Positions 49,479 to 59,676 of a DNA stretch of 64,000 nt are shown here, one piece after another. How positions within the stretch are numbered: position 1 is the first letter of the stretch; each line of letters opens with the position of its first letter. The notes under the pieces are model-generated. The model ran no database searches. It was not told where the DNA came from and was given only the letters and a program-made list of their open reading frames with translations. The translations under genes and the position numbers were made by a program. The stretch is from Enterococcus crotali (lineage in GTDB: Bacteria; Bacillota; Bacilli; Lactobacillales; Enterococcaceae). The DNA is taken from NCBI RefSeq assembly GCF_000633635.1, contig NZ_AYPQ01000005.1:132260-196259 (forward strand), written 5' to 3'.

Positions 49479-50864
49479 ATGAATCAATTAGATCTCCAAG
49501 TGATAATGAAAAAGCAACGTACTTTTTTTAACTCAAACCAAACAAAATCAATTTCTTTCAGAAAAGAAAAGCTTGAACAACTATTATTAAATGTCCAAAA
49601 GCATGAAGAAGATTTTTACTGGGCCTTTGAAAAAGATCTTAAAAAGCCTAGGGCAGAGGTGTATGCCACTGAATTGGGGCTAGTTCTCTCTGCTATTAAA
49701 GATATGCTAAAAAATATTGATAAATGGACAAAACCTGTAAACAAGCCAAGAGCAGTTTCATCATTACTAAATAAAAATATGGTCTTCTTAGAACCCTTTG
49801 GAACAGTCTACATTATTGGTCCGTTTAATTACCCACTTCAATTGACCTTAGTTCCTTTGATCGGTGCACTTGCGGCCGGAAATTGCGCAATCGTGAAGCC
49901 ATCGTCAAAAACACCAAATGTTGCGGCAGTGATTGGCGCTGTTTTGGGCGAAACGTTCGATGAAGAATATGTTAAAGTGCTTTCACCTCATTCAATTGAT
50001 AATGCGTCTGTCTTAAAAGAGCGTATGGATTTCATCTTTTTTACAGGCAGTACGAAAGTCGGAAAGATTGTCATGGAAGCCGCAGCGAAACACTTGACGC
50101 CCGTTGTTTTAGAGCTTGGCGGTAAAAGTCCGGCAATTGTTACAGAACAAGCAGATATCGAGTTAGCTGCTGAACGAATTATTTGGAGTAAGTTATTAAA
50201 TACAGGGCAAACATGCATTGCTACTGATTATGTATTGGTAGATGAAAAAGTTAAGACGCAACTGTTTGCCGCTTTAAAGAAAAAGACTATTGAATTTTAT
50301 GGAGAAACGATTCAAGATAATACAGATTATGGCCGTATTGTTCAAGGAACAGCGATTGATAAATTTATTCAGTTAATCGATGAAAATCAGCAATATCTTA
50401 TTTATGGTGGTGAGTATGATCAGAAAACTAGATTTGTCGCACCTAGCTTATTTGATATTGACTTAAGCCGAGAGAACAGTTTGATGAAAGAAGAATTATT
50501 CGGACCATTGCTGCCGATTTGTACGTATCAACGATTAGACGACGCAATTAGATTTGTTAAAGAAGGCGAAAAACCGTTAGCTGTTTATTTATTTTCAGAT
50601 GATCGGGATGTTCAAAAACAAATTTTACATGATATTTCTTTCGGCGGAGGCGGGATCAATCAAACCATTCTTCATGTAGCAAATGATGATCTACCTTTTG
50701 GCGGAGTAGGGGCATCGGGAATGGGAAACTACCATGGTAAATACAGCATTGAGACTTTTTCTCATAAAAAAGCAATTGTGTATGGCAGAAAAGATTCGAT
50801 GGCAAAATTGATTTATCCACCTTATAATCAAATAAAATTCGATTGGATAAAGCGTTTATTATAG
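49479..50864 (+). CDS. Aldehyde dehydrogenase (class 3-like, NAD(P)-dependent)
   Basis: A 461-residue ALDH. PFGTVYIIGPFNYPLQLTL is the cofactor entry motif, FFTGSTKVGK the Rossmann glycine motif, VVLELGGKSPAIV the catalytic Glu region and NTGQTCIATDYVL the catalytic Cys. The length and a C-terminal hydrophobic/basic tail (YPPYNQIKFDWIKRLL) match the ALDH3 group, as in fatty-aldehyde dehydrogenases. Physiological aldehyde unknown. It is monocistronic, with SD AAGGAGG. Confidence 0.93.
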   Translation: MNQLDLQVIMKKQRTFFNSNQTKSISFRKEKLEQLLLNVQKHEEDFYWAFEKDLKKPRAEVYATELGLVLSAIKDMLKNIDKWTKPVNKPRAVSSLLNKNMVFLEPFGTVYIIGPFNYPLQLTLVPLIGALAAGNCAIVKPSSKTPNVAAVIGAVLGETFDEEYVKVLSPHSIDNASVLKERMDFIFFTGSTKVGKIVMEAAAKHLTPVVLELGGKSPAIVTEQADIELAAERIIWSKLLNTGQTCIATDYVLVDEKVKTQLFAALKKKTIEFYGETIQDNTDYGRIVQGTAIDKFIQLIDENQQYLIYGGEYDQKTRFVAPSLFDIDLSRENSLMKEELFGPLLPICTYQRLDDAIRFVKEGEKPLAVYLFSDDRDVQKQILHDISFGGGGINQTILHVANDDLPFGGVGASGMGNYHGKYSIETFSHKKAIVYGRKDSMAKLIYPPYNQIKFDWIKRLL

Positions 50865-50913
50865 AAACTAGCCAAATTGAAAATAACCTAATTACCTCAA
50901 TGAGATTCTGAAA

Positions 50914-50961
50914 TACGCTAAAAATAGAGGAGGTACAAAGCTTCTCCTCTATTTTTAGCGT
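50914..50961. terminator. Bidirectional terminator between convergent genes
   Basis: CGCTAAAAATAGAGGAG, loop, CTCCTCTATTTTTAGCG. Confidence 0.88.
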
Positions 50962-50991
50962 TCAACTCAGACTAGACAAATCAAAATTATA

Positions 50992-51474
50992 TTACTGTTT
51001 TTTTGAGCGAACGCTATCATTGATAAATTTGATCCCCGTGACTAAAAATACAATCATTCCAGCAAAAATAAATAGAAACCCTATGGGCAAAAGATAAAAA
51101 TTTTCATGGAGAATACCTGATGCATCAACATACTCCACTGAATTCGCTTTGATAAAAAGACAAGCAAACCCGAATATTAGCAAAAAGGCGCCAACCAATG
51201 TTGTAATCAGATTCAATTTTGCCCGTCTTGTTTTACTACCATCTTTTATTAATTTTTCGGTCATATTGTTCACGTTGTTTCCTCCTAGAATTAATTCATC
51301 AAGCGAAATATGAAAAATACTAGAAATCAGGATCAATAATTCGAGATCTGGAAGGTTACGATTATTTTCCCAGTTAGATACTGCTTGTCTTGTTACATTT
51401 AAACGAATAGCAAATTTTTCCTGTGTCAGTTGATTTTTTGTTCTTAACTCTTTAATTTTTTGTCCAAATTCCAT
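50992..51474 (-). CDS. XRE-family regulator with two membrane helices
   Basis: A 160-residue protein. Residues 1-62 form a helix-turn-helix of the Cro/CI type (FGQKIKELRTKNQLTQEKFAIRLNVTRQAVSNWENNRNLPDLELL). Residues 90-112 and 127-150 are hydrophobic helices. Membrane-anchored XRE regulators of this shape occur in many Firmicutes next to membrane stress genes; the target is not known. It is divergent from the DUF975 gene, with 315 nt between the two starts. Confidence 0.85.
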   Translation of the reverse strand: MEFGQKIKELRTKNQLTQEKFAIRLNVTRQAVSNWENNRNLPDLELLILISSIFHISLDELILGGNNVNNMTEKLIKDGSKTRRAKLNLITTLVGAFLLIFGFACLFIKANSVEYVDASGILHENFYLLPIGFLFIFAGMIVFLVTGIKFINDSVRSKKQ

Positions 51475-51789
51475 AGTAATTATTCCTTTCGTTGATGTCT
51501 CTTAAGCATAGAGAAACACATTGTTATATTCAAGAAAGTATAGCTTGCAAGCGAATAAATCAAAGGAAAGAGCTACTTGCTTCGTGCGTTTATCAATGTT
51601 AATAGTAGTTTTTGTCTTCAGAAGATTTATTTAGTAAAACAAACCTTTCCTATAAATAAATTATAGCATCCATTATTTATAAATAGAAATTTCAGTATTG
51701 ACTCTAAAAAATGTCGAAAGGCGTAATTTTTTTTTTTAGCCGATATATTTGTTATACTAAATATATTGAAACGAAAGGAGGAAAATTTT
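51475..51789. other. Divergent intergenic region between the XRE and DUF975 genes
   Basis: No open frame. TATACT at 51753-51758 is the likely -10 of the DUF975 gene. An inverted XRE operator was not identified. Confidence 0.45.
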
Positions 51790-52497
51790 ATGAAAACAAG
51801 AGCTGAATTAAAAAGCGAAGCTAAAGATATTTTACGTGGACGCTGGAAAGATAGTTTGTTAATGTGTTTGGTACCAACGCTAGTATCGATTGCAATTGCA
51901 CTTTTGCTATTCTTTTTAATGATCATACCTATTATTACGTTTGTACAAAGTAATCCAGATTTAATGAATGGTACCACAAACTATGAAGGCAATACTGGAG
52001 GTAGTGGTGGTGGTTTTCTCGGTGGAATCATAGGAGCAATTTTCAGTGCCGGAATCTCATGGACGTTCTTAGATATTTATAGAGGAAAAAGACAAGAAAT
52101 TCGACCATTCTCAGATGCTTTTCGTGGGTTTGCAGGACCTGTCGTTTTAGGGATCATCGGTCTTTTTGTATTAATGTCTATTTTTATTACATTATGGTCA
52201 TTACTGTTGATTATCCCAGGAATTATCAAAGGTTATTCTTATTCACAAACATATTTTGTTTACTACGATGCTTATGAAGAAACGGGCGTACGTCCAGGAT
52301 TTCTGAATTCGATCACTCGTAGCAGAAAGCTAATGAACGGTTATAAAGGTCAGTTGTTCTTATTGGACTTGAGTTTTATTGGTTGGCATCTCTTAGCAAT
52401 TTTAACGGCTGGGATCGGTTATCTATGGTTAACACCATATATCACAGCAACTAAAGCTGTATTCTATGATAATTTGCCAAAAACAACAACTGTTTAA
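51790..52497 (+). CDS. DUF975 family membrane protein
   Basis: A 235-residue integral membrane protein with about five helices. MKTRAELKSEAKDILRGRWKDS is the conserved DUF975 opening, followed by helices at residues 28-50, 75-95, 120-150 and beyond, with SITRSRKLMNGYKGQLFLLDLSFIGW in the last third. Function unknown. ATG 51790 follows GAAAGGAGG; the upstream in-frame codons overlap that site. Confidence 0.85.
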   Translation: MKTRAELKSEAKDILRGRWKDSLLMCLVPTLVSIAIALLLFFLMIIPIITFVQSNPDLMNGTTNYEGNTGGSGGGFLGGIIGAIFSAGISWTFLDIYRGKRQEIRPFSDAFRGFAGPVVLGIIGLFVLMSIFITLWSLLLIIPGIIKGYSYSQTYFVYYDAYEETGVRPGFLNSITRSRKLMNGYKGQLFLLDLSFIGWHLLAILTAGIGYLWLTPYITATKAVFYDNLPKTTTV

Positions 52498-52503
52498 AGT
52501 AAT

Positions 52504-52552
52504 TGAGAGGCTGAGATGTGACTCGTAGAGTTATGTCGCAGCCTCTTTTTTG
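52504..52552 (+). terminator. Terminator after the DUF975 gene
   Basis: GAGAGGCTGAGATGTGACT and AGTTATGTCGCAGCCTC pair, followed by TTTTTTG. The core belongs to the same family as the hairpin at 2803-2848. Confidence 0.85.
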
Positions 52553-52685
52553 TATGTACTACTATGAACCAATTGAATTGTTTATAATTTGTTTATTTTC
52601 TTGTTAGCACCTGTTTACATCCACTTCTTATAATAAAGGTAAGCAATAAGAAGAGTTACCTAATTATAGGAGGGAGCAAGAAATC

Positions 52686-53645
52686 ATGAACAACAAAAAA
52701 ATCATCGTAGGTGTATCAAGTTTAGTTTTACTATTAGCAGGTTGCAGTGTTGGTGCACAAGAGTCTGTAGGGACAAAAGGAAGCAGTCCACAGCAAACGG
52801 AACAAGCAAAAAATAATAAGGAGAAAAACAAAGGGGACAAATTAACTAAAATTTTAGGCAAAACCGATTGGCAAGGGACAAAAGTCTATGACAAAGACAA
52901 CAATGACTTAACTGCAGAAAATGCCAATTTTATTGGTTTGGCAAAATACGATGCTGAAACGGGACGCTACGAATTTTTTGATGCTAAAACAGGAGAGAGC
53001 CGTGGTGATCGTGGGACCTTCTTCATTACAAATGACGGAACCAAACGGATTTTGATTTCTGAAACAATGAATTATCAAGCTGTTGTCGGTTTAACGGAGC
53101 TGACAAATAAAAAATTCACCTACACAAGAAAAGGCAAAGACAAAGCTGGAAATGAAGTAGATGTATTTGTTGAACATATCCCGTATAATGAAACTAAGTT
53201 AGCATTTACAGAAAAAGAAAAACCGTTGGATACAACAACAGGAAAAATCGAGACGAAGAAACCAGGTGCTGAAATCTTAGGGCAAACGTTATGGAACGGT
53301 ACAAAGGTTGTCGATGAGTCTGGCAATGATGTCACTGAATATAATAAAAACTTTATCAGTTTGGCTAAATTTGCGGCTAATACAAATAAATATGAATTTT
53401 TCAATTTAGAAACAGGTGTTAGTCGTGGCGATTTTGGCTACTTTGATGTATTGAATCATAATAAAATCCGAGCACACGTATCCATCGGTCAAAATAAATA
53501 TGGCGCAGCTTTAGAATTAACGGAGCTGAACAACAAGAAATTTACTTATAAACGTATGGGGAAAGATCAAGCAGGCAATGATATCAACGTATTTGTAGAA
53601 CATGATCCTTATACTGGGGACTATAACCCTGAATTCAGCTTTTAA
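52686..53645 (+). CDS. Lipoprotein with two tandem DUF4822 domains
   Basis: A 319-residue lipoprotein. The signal peptide ends at LLAGC (Cys 20), followed by a Lys/Gln-rich linker. Two homologous domains follow: about 55-165 (ILGKTDWQGTKVYDKDNNDLT ... FTYTRKGKDKAGNEVDVFVEHIPY) and about 197-312 (ILGQTLWNGTKVVDESGNDVT ... FTYKRMGKDQAGNDINVFVEHDPY), which points to internal duplication. The pattern is that of DUF4822 lipoproteins of enterococci, whose function is not known. It is the first gene of a run that continues into a sensor kinase and response regulator. Confidence 0.85.
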   Translation: MNNKKIIVGVSSLVLLLAGCSVGAQESVGTKGSSPQQTEQAKNNKEKNKGDKLTKILGKTDWQGTKVYDKDNNDLTAENANFIGLAKYDAETGRYEFFDAKTGESRGDRGTFFITNDGTKRILISETMNYQAVVGLTELTNKKFTYTRKGKDKAGNEVDVFVEHIPYNETKLAFTEKEKPLDTTTGKIETKKPGAEILGQTLWNGTKVVDESGNDVTEYNKNFISLAKFAANTNKYEFFNLETGVSRGDFGYFDVLNHNKIRAHVSIGQNKYGAALELTELNNKKFTYKRMGKDQAGNDINVFVEHDPYTGDYNPEFSF

Positions 53646-53699
53646 GAAGTTTTGAGTAAAAGTAATTGCCCCCTAGTAAATGAAACAAAGGAGAAAAAA

Positions 53700-55163
53700 A
53701 TGACAATAAAAAAACGATTTCTCATTTCATACATTGGGGGCATTGCGATTGCTTGTCTTTCACTCTTTTCAATCATTTGTATTGTATTTTATGTGACAAC
53801 AGGAAGAATTCCTAGTCCAAGTAGCTTGTATAAAACCTTTACAGAACAGCGTTCGTTGAGTCCAGAAGAAGAATTAGCCTATATCAAATTGCGGGGAATA
53901 GCAAAATCCGATCCAGATCAGTTACTTGTTCCACAGGAAGAATTAAAAAAAATGATCACTCAATTTGAAAGTGAATCATTAGGTGTTGTTGTACGCAAAC
54001 AAGAAGATATCGCTTATTATTCTCAGGATTTGGTAGAGAAATCACTGATTGCGCATTTTCCTAAATTCGATGACAATAATATCGAAACAAGAGGAACTAT
54101 TGATAATGCTGGTCGTTTGTATCGCTATATGAAATTTGATTTTTATTTTAGTGATCAAGTTCCAGGTAGTCTATTAGTCTTGAAAAAAGAAAATAATTTT
54201 TTAGAGTTTATGACAAAATGGGGTGTCTGGATCATTGCAGCGATTCTACTGGTGGCACTTAGTGGATTACTTTTTCTCAATCATTTATTGAAAAAAACGA
54301 TCATCAGTCCTTTGGAAAATCTAGGTGCAGGAATGTCTGAAATAAGCAATGGACAATTGGAAACGTCGATGACAAAACCTGTAAAACAAACGGCAATGGA
54401 AGTAAAACAGTTGACAGATGACTTTGAAAAAATGCGGGAAGCCTTGATTGAATCAACAGAAGAACAAGCAAAACTTGAAAATAATCGTAAAGAACTTGTT
54501 GCAAGTATTTCTCATGATCTTAAAACACCGATCACCTCAATCATTGGGTACGTGGAGGGGTTACTGGATGGTGTAGCTGATTCACCACAGAAACGAGATA
54601 AATATCTTCAAACGATCCATACCAAAGCTCTTTCATTGAATGAGCTGATCGAAGAACTATTTTTATATTCTAAATTAGATGCAGCAGCAATTCCTTTTGA
54701 CTTTGAACGAATCAACATCAATGAATTCTTGAAACATATCATTGAGGAATTTCAGTTGCAAGACAACCAAGTTTCACTCCAATTATCTAATCAACAAACA
54801 ACCGCAAGCTATGTGCTAGCAGATAGAATGCAGTTAAATCGAGTCTTTATCAATTTGATCGAAAATAGTCTAAAATTTAAAGCGACTGATCGTCCGCTTT
54901 TGATCCAAATCAACGTTTCTGAAAATTCGGAAATAGTGAAAGTCAGCGTATCTGACAACGGACAAGGAATTTCAGCAGAACAATTACCGTTTGTTTTTGA
55001 TCATTTCTATCGAGGAGAAGAAGCACGACCAACGAATACTGGCGGTAGTGGTTTAGGTCTTGCTATCGTCAAACAAATTATTGATATGCATGATGGTCAC
55101 GTCGAGATTGAAAGTACACTACATCATGGAACGACCGTCACGATCTTATTAAAAAAAGCCTGA
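53700..55163 (+). CDS. Sensor histidine kinase
   Basis: A 487-residue membrane kinase. Helices at residues 8-30 and about 175-197 enclose an extracellular sensing domain of about 145 residues, followed by HAMP (ISPLENLGAGMSEISNGQLE), the H-box SISHDLKTPITSIIGYVEGL with the phosphorylated His, the N-box LNRVFINLIENSLKF, and the G boxes SDNGQGI and GGSGLGLAIVKQI. ATG 53700 follows AAAGGAG. It lies 54 nt after the DUF4822 lipoprotein and 13 nt before its response regulator. Confidence 0.93.
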   Translation: MTIKKRFLISYIGGIAIACLSLFSIICIVFYVTTGRIPSPSSLYKTFTEQRSLSPEEELAYIKLRGIAKSDPDQLLVPQEELKKMITQFESESLGVVVRKQEDIAYYSQDLVEKSLIAHFPKFDDNNIETRGTIDNAGRLYRYMKFDFYFSDQVPGSLLVLKKENNFLEFMTKWGVWIIAAILLVALSGLLFLNHLLKKTIISPLENLGAGMSEISNGQLETSMTKPVKQTAMEVKQLTDDFEKMREALIESTEEQAKLENNRKELVASISHDLKTPITSIIGYVEGLLDGVADSPQKRDKYLQTIHTKALSLNELIEELFLYSKLDAAAIPFDFERININEFLKHIIEEFQLQDNQVSLQLSNQQTTASYVLADRMQLNRVFINLIENSLKFKATDRPLLIQINVSENSEIVKVSVSDNGQGISAEQLPFVFDHFYRGEEARPTNTGGSGLGLAIVKQIIDMHDGHVEIESTLHHGTTVTILLKKA

Positions 55164-55176
55164 GGAGGACAGCCCA

Positions 55177-55878
55177 ATGTCAAATGAAATATCACGAGTT
55201 TTATTGATTGAAGACGATGCAAGTATTGCAGAACTGCAAAAGGATTATTTAGAAATCAATCATATGGAAGCCGAAATCGCAAGTGATGGACTGGTTGGTC
55301 TAAATCGGGCGTTGAATGAATCTTTTGATTTGATCGTGATCGATATCATGCTGCCGTCAATGGATGGCTTTGAGATTTGCCGCCGTATTAGGGAAAAGAA
55401 AAATATCCCGTTAATGATGGTTTCTGCTAAGAAAGAAGATGTCGATAAAGTCAGAGGTCTAGGCTTAGGTGCAGATGATTATATGACTAAACCGTTTAGT
55501 CCAAGTGAATTAGTCGCTCGGGTCCAAGCTCATATCAAACGTTATCAGTTACTAACTAGAACTGATCAAGTGAATGATACTGTAGAAATTGGTCAGATCA
55601 TGGTCGATAAGAATGCACGGAGAGTATTTGTTTTAGGAGAAGAGATTATTTTTACGACGAAGGAATTTGATTTACTACTATTTTTTATGGAGCATCCCAA
55701 TCGAGTTTGGATGAAAGAACAGCTATTTCGTCAAGTCTGGGAAATGGATGATCTTGATAGCGATATTTATACAGTGGTTGTTCATGTTGGGCGTATCAGA
55801 GAAAAATTAAAAAAAGGAAAATTATCAGAAATTCCCATAGAAACTATTTGGGGTAGCGGTTATCGTTTTAATGCCTGA
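55177..55878 (+). CDS. OmpR/PhoB-family response regulator
   Basis: A 233-residue regulator. The receiver domain has DD at 13-14, the phospho-acceptor Asp 56 in LIVIDIMLPSMDG and the Lys in MTKPF. The C-terminal winged helix carries ETIWGSGYRFNA at the very end, a standard PhoB-type wing. It pairs with the kinase just upstream. SD GGAGG lies in the 13-nt gap. Confidence 0.95.
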   Translation: MSNEISRVLLIEDDASIAELQKDYLEINHMEAEIASDGLVGLNRALNESFDLIVIDIMLPSMDGFEICRRIREKKNIPLMMVSAKKEDVDKVRGLGLGADDYMTKPFSPSELVARVQAHIKRYQLLTRTDQVNDTVEIGQIMVDKNARRVFVLGEEIIFTTKEFDLLLFFMEHPNRVWMKEQLFRQVWEMDDLDSDIYTVVVHVGRIREKLKKGKLSEIPIETIWGSGYRFNA

Positions 55879-55899
55879 GAAGTAAAAAGGAGAAAATCT

Positions 55900-56946
55900 A
55901 TGAAAAGAAGCTATTTATTTGCTGTGTTCATTTTATGCAGTATCGTTGGACTTTCGGCTTGTAAACCAGATCAAAGAACAGACACAGAACAATCGAGTAC
56001 GTCATCACGACCACCACTTGTTAACACTACCTCCTCAGAAACCGTTTCATCAAGTACGGAAACCAAGGATACAGGAGCGAATGAGCTGTCTTTTGAAAAG
56101 ACTTCTTATAATTATGATGTAGTCACAGGTGCCACACAAACAACTTTTGGCTCAAATCCGAAACCTCTTTACACTTATGAAGAGAAACTCAAGAAAATGT
56201 TTTGGTCAAATCAGCCTCCACTAGGATTGATGACAGGTAATTATTTTACTAATGATGGTTATTTTGACGTTGGAAATAAAGGCATTGTTGAGATTGTCAC
56301 GGATGACACAACTAAAATCATCAACGTTGAATTTAATGAATACGGTGCTGAAAATTATTACGCCTCAAAATATGCGGGAGCGAATAAACGTCTTTCCGAT
56401 TATGCGTTCTTTCAAGCACAAAACCCAAGAACGGATACTACCTTAGTAACGGTCGTTAATGGGATCACGTTTGTAGAAAGACAAATGCGTGAGGAAAATC
56501 GTATAACGGGGAATTTTGAAACAGTTAGGGGCTCTTCAACTACTGCAAGAGAAGGCTTGATGGCGATTGCGGCTGAGTTATCAGAAGAAATCAAACAACC
56601 ATCAAAAACAAAATATATCGGGTATGCTGAAGATTTTGGCAATGGCTTAATTGGAAGATTACAACTGACTGTAACGGATGGGAAAATCGACAGCGCGCGT
56701 TATGATGAATATTTTGCTGATCAGCCTGAAAAAATTACTGCGGATAACTTAAAAAAATATTATCGGCAGTCAAAATATTTCTCTTTAGAATATAAGGACG
56801 AAATCAACGATGATTTTGTAGCATTTTCTGATACGTTGACCAAAGCAATCGTTGAGCAACAGACATTAGTTTTCGAAAATAGTGAATTCACAAAGCATCC
56901 TTCATATGCTTCCTATCAAAAATTGATCAAGCATATTGAACTTTAA
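55900..56946 (+). CDS. Lipoprotein linked to the two-component system, possibly FMN-binding-like
   Basis: A 348-residue lipoprotein. Signal peptide MKRSYLFAVFILCSIVGLSAC (Cys 21), a Ser/Thr-rich linker to about 65, then YDVVTGATQTTFGSN, where the VTGAT phrase recalls the flavinylation motif of FMN-binding domains, and two related modules (NKGIVEIVTDDTTKIINVEFNEYGAE and NGLIGRLQLTVTDGKIDSARYDEYFAD). The match is only partial, so covalent FMN is a guess. It lies 21 nt after the regulator, so all four genes from 52686 are one probable operon. SD AAAGGAG. Confidence 0.7.
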   Translation: MKRSYLFAVFILCSIVGLSACKPDQRTDTEQSSTSSRPPLVNTTSSETVSSSTETKDTGANELSFEKTSYNYDVVTGATQTTFGSNPKPLYTYEEKLKKMFWSNQPPLGLMTGNYFTNDGYFDVGNKGIVEIVTDDTTKIINVEFNEYGAENYYASKYAGANKRLSDYAFFQAQNPRTDTTLVTVVNGITFVERQMREENRITGNFETVRGSSTTAREGLMAIAAELSEEIKQPSKTKYIGYAEDFGNGLIGRLQLTVTDGKIDSARYDEYFADQPEKITADNLKKYYRQSKYFSLEYKDEINDDFVAFSDTLTKAIVEQQTLVFENSEFTKHPSYASYQKLIKHIEL

Positions 56947-57027
56947 ACGAACTCAATTCATTTTTCGACACACTTTTGACATATTTTCATTTTATACTAA
57001 ATAAAAATAAGTTAGGAGCGATCATAT

Positions 57028-57315
57028 ATGGGTTATTGTTCAAATTTTTTTAGCGGAGGACGCGGCATGATGCGAGGAGGGATGTTTGGTATGGGATCAT
57101 TATGGTGGCTCTTGCTAGTTGTTGTGGTTATTGGCGTTGTTTATTTTATGAAAAATAGAACGAATCAACAGACCAATATAAACAGTCAAGACCAATCTGA
57201 GACCACTTTTCCAACAGCTCATCCTTCAGCATTCGATGTGCTGGATGAAGAATTTGCTAAAGGAACTATCACGGAAGAAGAATATATGCATAAAAAAGAA
57301 GTATTGAAGAAATAA
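57028..57315 (+). CDS. Small membrane protein with C-terminal SHOCT domain
   Basis: A 95-residue protein: a Gly/Met-rich N-terminus, one helix (SLWWLLLVVVVIGVVYFM, about 24-42), a Gln/Asn linker and a C-terminal SHOCT helix pair (AFDVLDEEFAKGTITEEEYMHKKEVLKK). SHOCT segments mediate oligomerisation. The start ATG follows TTAGGAGCG. Its own -35-like TTGACA lies at 56976. Confidence 0.82.
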   Translation: MGYCSNFFSGGRGMMRGGMFGMGSLWWLLLVVVVIGVVYFMKNRTNQQTNINSQDQSETTFPTAHPSAFDVLDEEFAKGTITEEEYMHKKEVLKK

Positions 57316-57318
57316 AAA

Positions 57319-57361
57319 AGAGACCGGAGCAAAACTGATTTTTAGTTTTGCCCCGGTCTCT
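57319..57361. terminator. Bidirectional terminator of the GGGACAAAACT family
   Basis: AGAGACCGGAGCAAAACT and AGTTTTGCCCCGGTCTCT form a long stem between convergent genes. Loop and arms are a diverged version of the hairpins at 13597 and 34541. Confidence 0.88.
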
Positions 57362-57375
57362 AAATCTAAATTAGA

Positions 57376-59600
57376 TTAGGTTAAAAACATTCCAGTAACA
57401 GAAACAGATGTATTCATAGCGTCGCTGGGTGTCCCTTCAAAAATCACTTGCCCGCCTTTTTTCCCCGATCCAGGACCAAACTCGATCATCCAATCCGCAA
57501 GTTGAATCAATTCTACATTATGCTCAATCACTAAAAGAGTATTTTCGTTTTGAAGCAATTCATCAAAAACGTGAAGCAATGCTTGGATATCTTGACTACT
57601 TAACCCAGTTGTCGGTTCGTCTAGGATGATCATTTTATTGTGGTACTCGAGATTACAAGCTAATTTTAAACGCTGTAGCTCTCCGCCAGAAAGTGTGTCA
57701 AGAGTTTGCCCTAAAGTGAGATAGCCTAATCCAATGGTATTTAACCAAAATAATTGTTTGGCGATTTTCGGCTGGTCTGCAAAAAAATCATTGCTTTCTT
57801 CCACAGACATAGCTAGTACCTCTACGATCGTTTTGTCAGCATACGTATAATGAAGGACCTCCTTTCGATACTTATTTCCTTGACAAGCTTCACAAACACT
57901 GCGAATCGGATCAAGAAAAGCGAGTTCGGTTTCAACAAAACCTTTCCCTTTACAAACTGGACAAGCTCCTTTGCCATTAAAACTAAACAAACTAGCTGCG
58001 ACATGATTTTTGTGACTGAACAATTGTCTGACCTCATCAAATAAACCAATGAAGGAAAGGACTGTTGAACGACGACTTGTCCGTAAGCTTTTTTGCGTGA
58101 CATAAAAAACATCTTCGCTATATTGTTCTTGTATCGCCTTAGCAAAAGAACTTTTTCCAGAACCAGCAACACCTGTGATCGCAATCAATCGTTGCTTTGG
58201 AAGCTGTACAGAGATGTTCTTGACATTATTTTTGGAAAGATTGTTTATTTGAAAGAAAGTATCTGGCAATGCTGGTCGAGTATTTAGCGATAGAGGTGCT
58301 TGCTCTTTTTGTCGAGTCGCCCACTGAGCATAACTTCCCACACTGATTAGCTCGCCGCCATGTACACCTGCTTTTGGTCCTAATTCAAAAACAGTATCTG
58401 CTAATTGAATGATATCCGGGTCGTGATCAATCAATAAAATCGTATTTCCTTTATCTTTGATTGTTTGAATCAATTGTCCAATCGCTTGAATATCTTGAGG
58501 ATGCAAGCCGACACTAGGTTCATCAAAAATGTACATCAGGTCTGTTAGGCTGCTGCCTATGGAACGAATTAGCTTGATGCGCTGAGATTCCCCCCAGAGA
58601 GTGTTCCGGTTTCTCTTGCTAGATCAAGATAATCTAATCCTACCTGACAAAAATGATCCAATTGTTGTAAGACAGTGGCTATTATAGGTTGAACCCCAAC
58701 TTGTGTTAAACTTCGTAAAAAATCACTTAATTCATTTAACTGCATTTCTAAACATTCCCCAATGTGTTTACCATTGATTTTACAAGATAGTGCCCGCTGA
58801 TTTAAACGATACCCTTGGCAAGTAGGACATTTTTCTTGGGTCGTCACACGTTGGATGTCAGGTAAGTAACGCTGATAGGTTTTGGATGGATTCTGAATAA
58901 ACGTCTGAGTAATGCGAGGAATCAGTCCTTCATAGGTGGCAGATTTATACCAACCAACATGAGGATTTGGCGGTTTGATTTCCTCTGAATAGAGTAAGAG
59001 TTTCATTTCTTTTGGCGTGAACTCTTTCAATAGTTTATCGTTATCAAACAAACCAGAATCTACATATCGTTTCCAACGATAGCTACCAGGCTCAAAGGTT
59101 GGAAAGCGGATAGCTCCTTGATTTAATGACCGCTGATAATCCAATAACTCATCTAAATGAAATTCAGTAATGATCCCTAATCCGTCACAGGTTTTACACA
59201 TCCCATTTGGATTATTGAAGGAGAATAAATCCGAAAAGCCAACAAACGGTTGACCAAATCTTGAAAAAAGTAGTCGCAAGGTTGGATTGATATCGGTGAC
59301 TGTTCCAACTGTTGAACGACGATTGTCCCCCAGTGCTTTTTGGTTGATGATCACAGCAGGTGACAGGTGTTCGATCGAATCGACGATCGGCGGTTCTAAA
59401 TGGGGCATGCGATTTCGAATATAACTAGGGTAGGTTTCATTCATTTGACGCTGAGCTTCGGCGGCGATTGTGTTGAAAACCAAAGAAGATTTCCCTGATC
59501 CAGACACACCAACAAACGCATTGATTTGGTATTTTTCGATCGTCACATCGATATTCTTTAAATTGCCAGTACGGGCGCCACGAATAGTAATTTGACTCAT
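57376..59600 (-). pseudogene. UvrA-like ABC protein (drug-resistance type), frameshifted
   Basis: A two-ABC protein of the short UvrA-like subfamily. ATG 59600 (SD AAAGGAGG) starts MSQITIRGARTGNLKNIDV with Walker A GVSGSGKSS. Zinc-finger cysteines (CKTCDGLG, CPTCQGYRL, CPVCKGKGF, CEACQGNKY), a second Walker A GVAGSGKSS and two LSGGE signatures follow. After TLSGG the frame fails: a run of six C at 58590-58595 (plus strand) reads normally with seven, giving TLSGGESQRIKLIRSIGSSL, and the remainder to 57376 is intact (about 741 residues in all). Such proteins are linked to self-protection from DNA-binding antibiotics; the role here is inference. It is divergent from a WYL regulator. Confidence 0.88.
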
Positions 59601-59676
59601 AATCATTCCTCCTTTATCCTTAGTATAAGGATTAAATATGACAGTTTTTGTCAGTTTATAGAAAGAAGGGAAAAAA

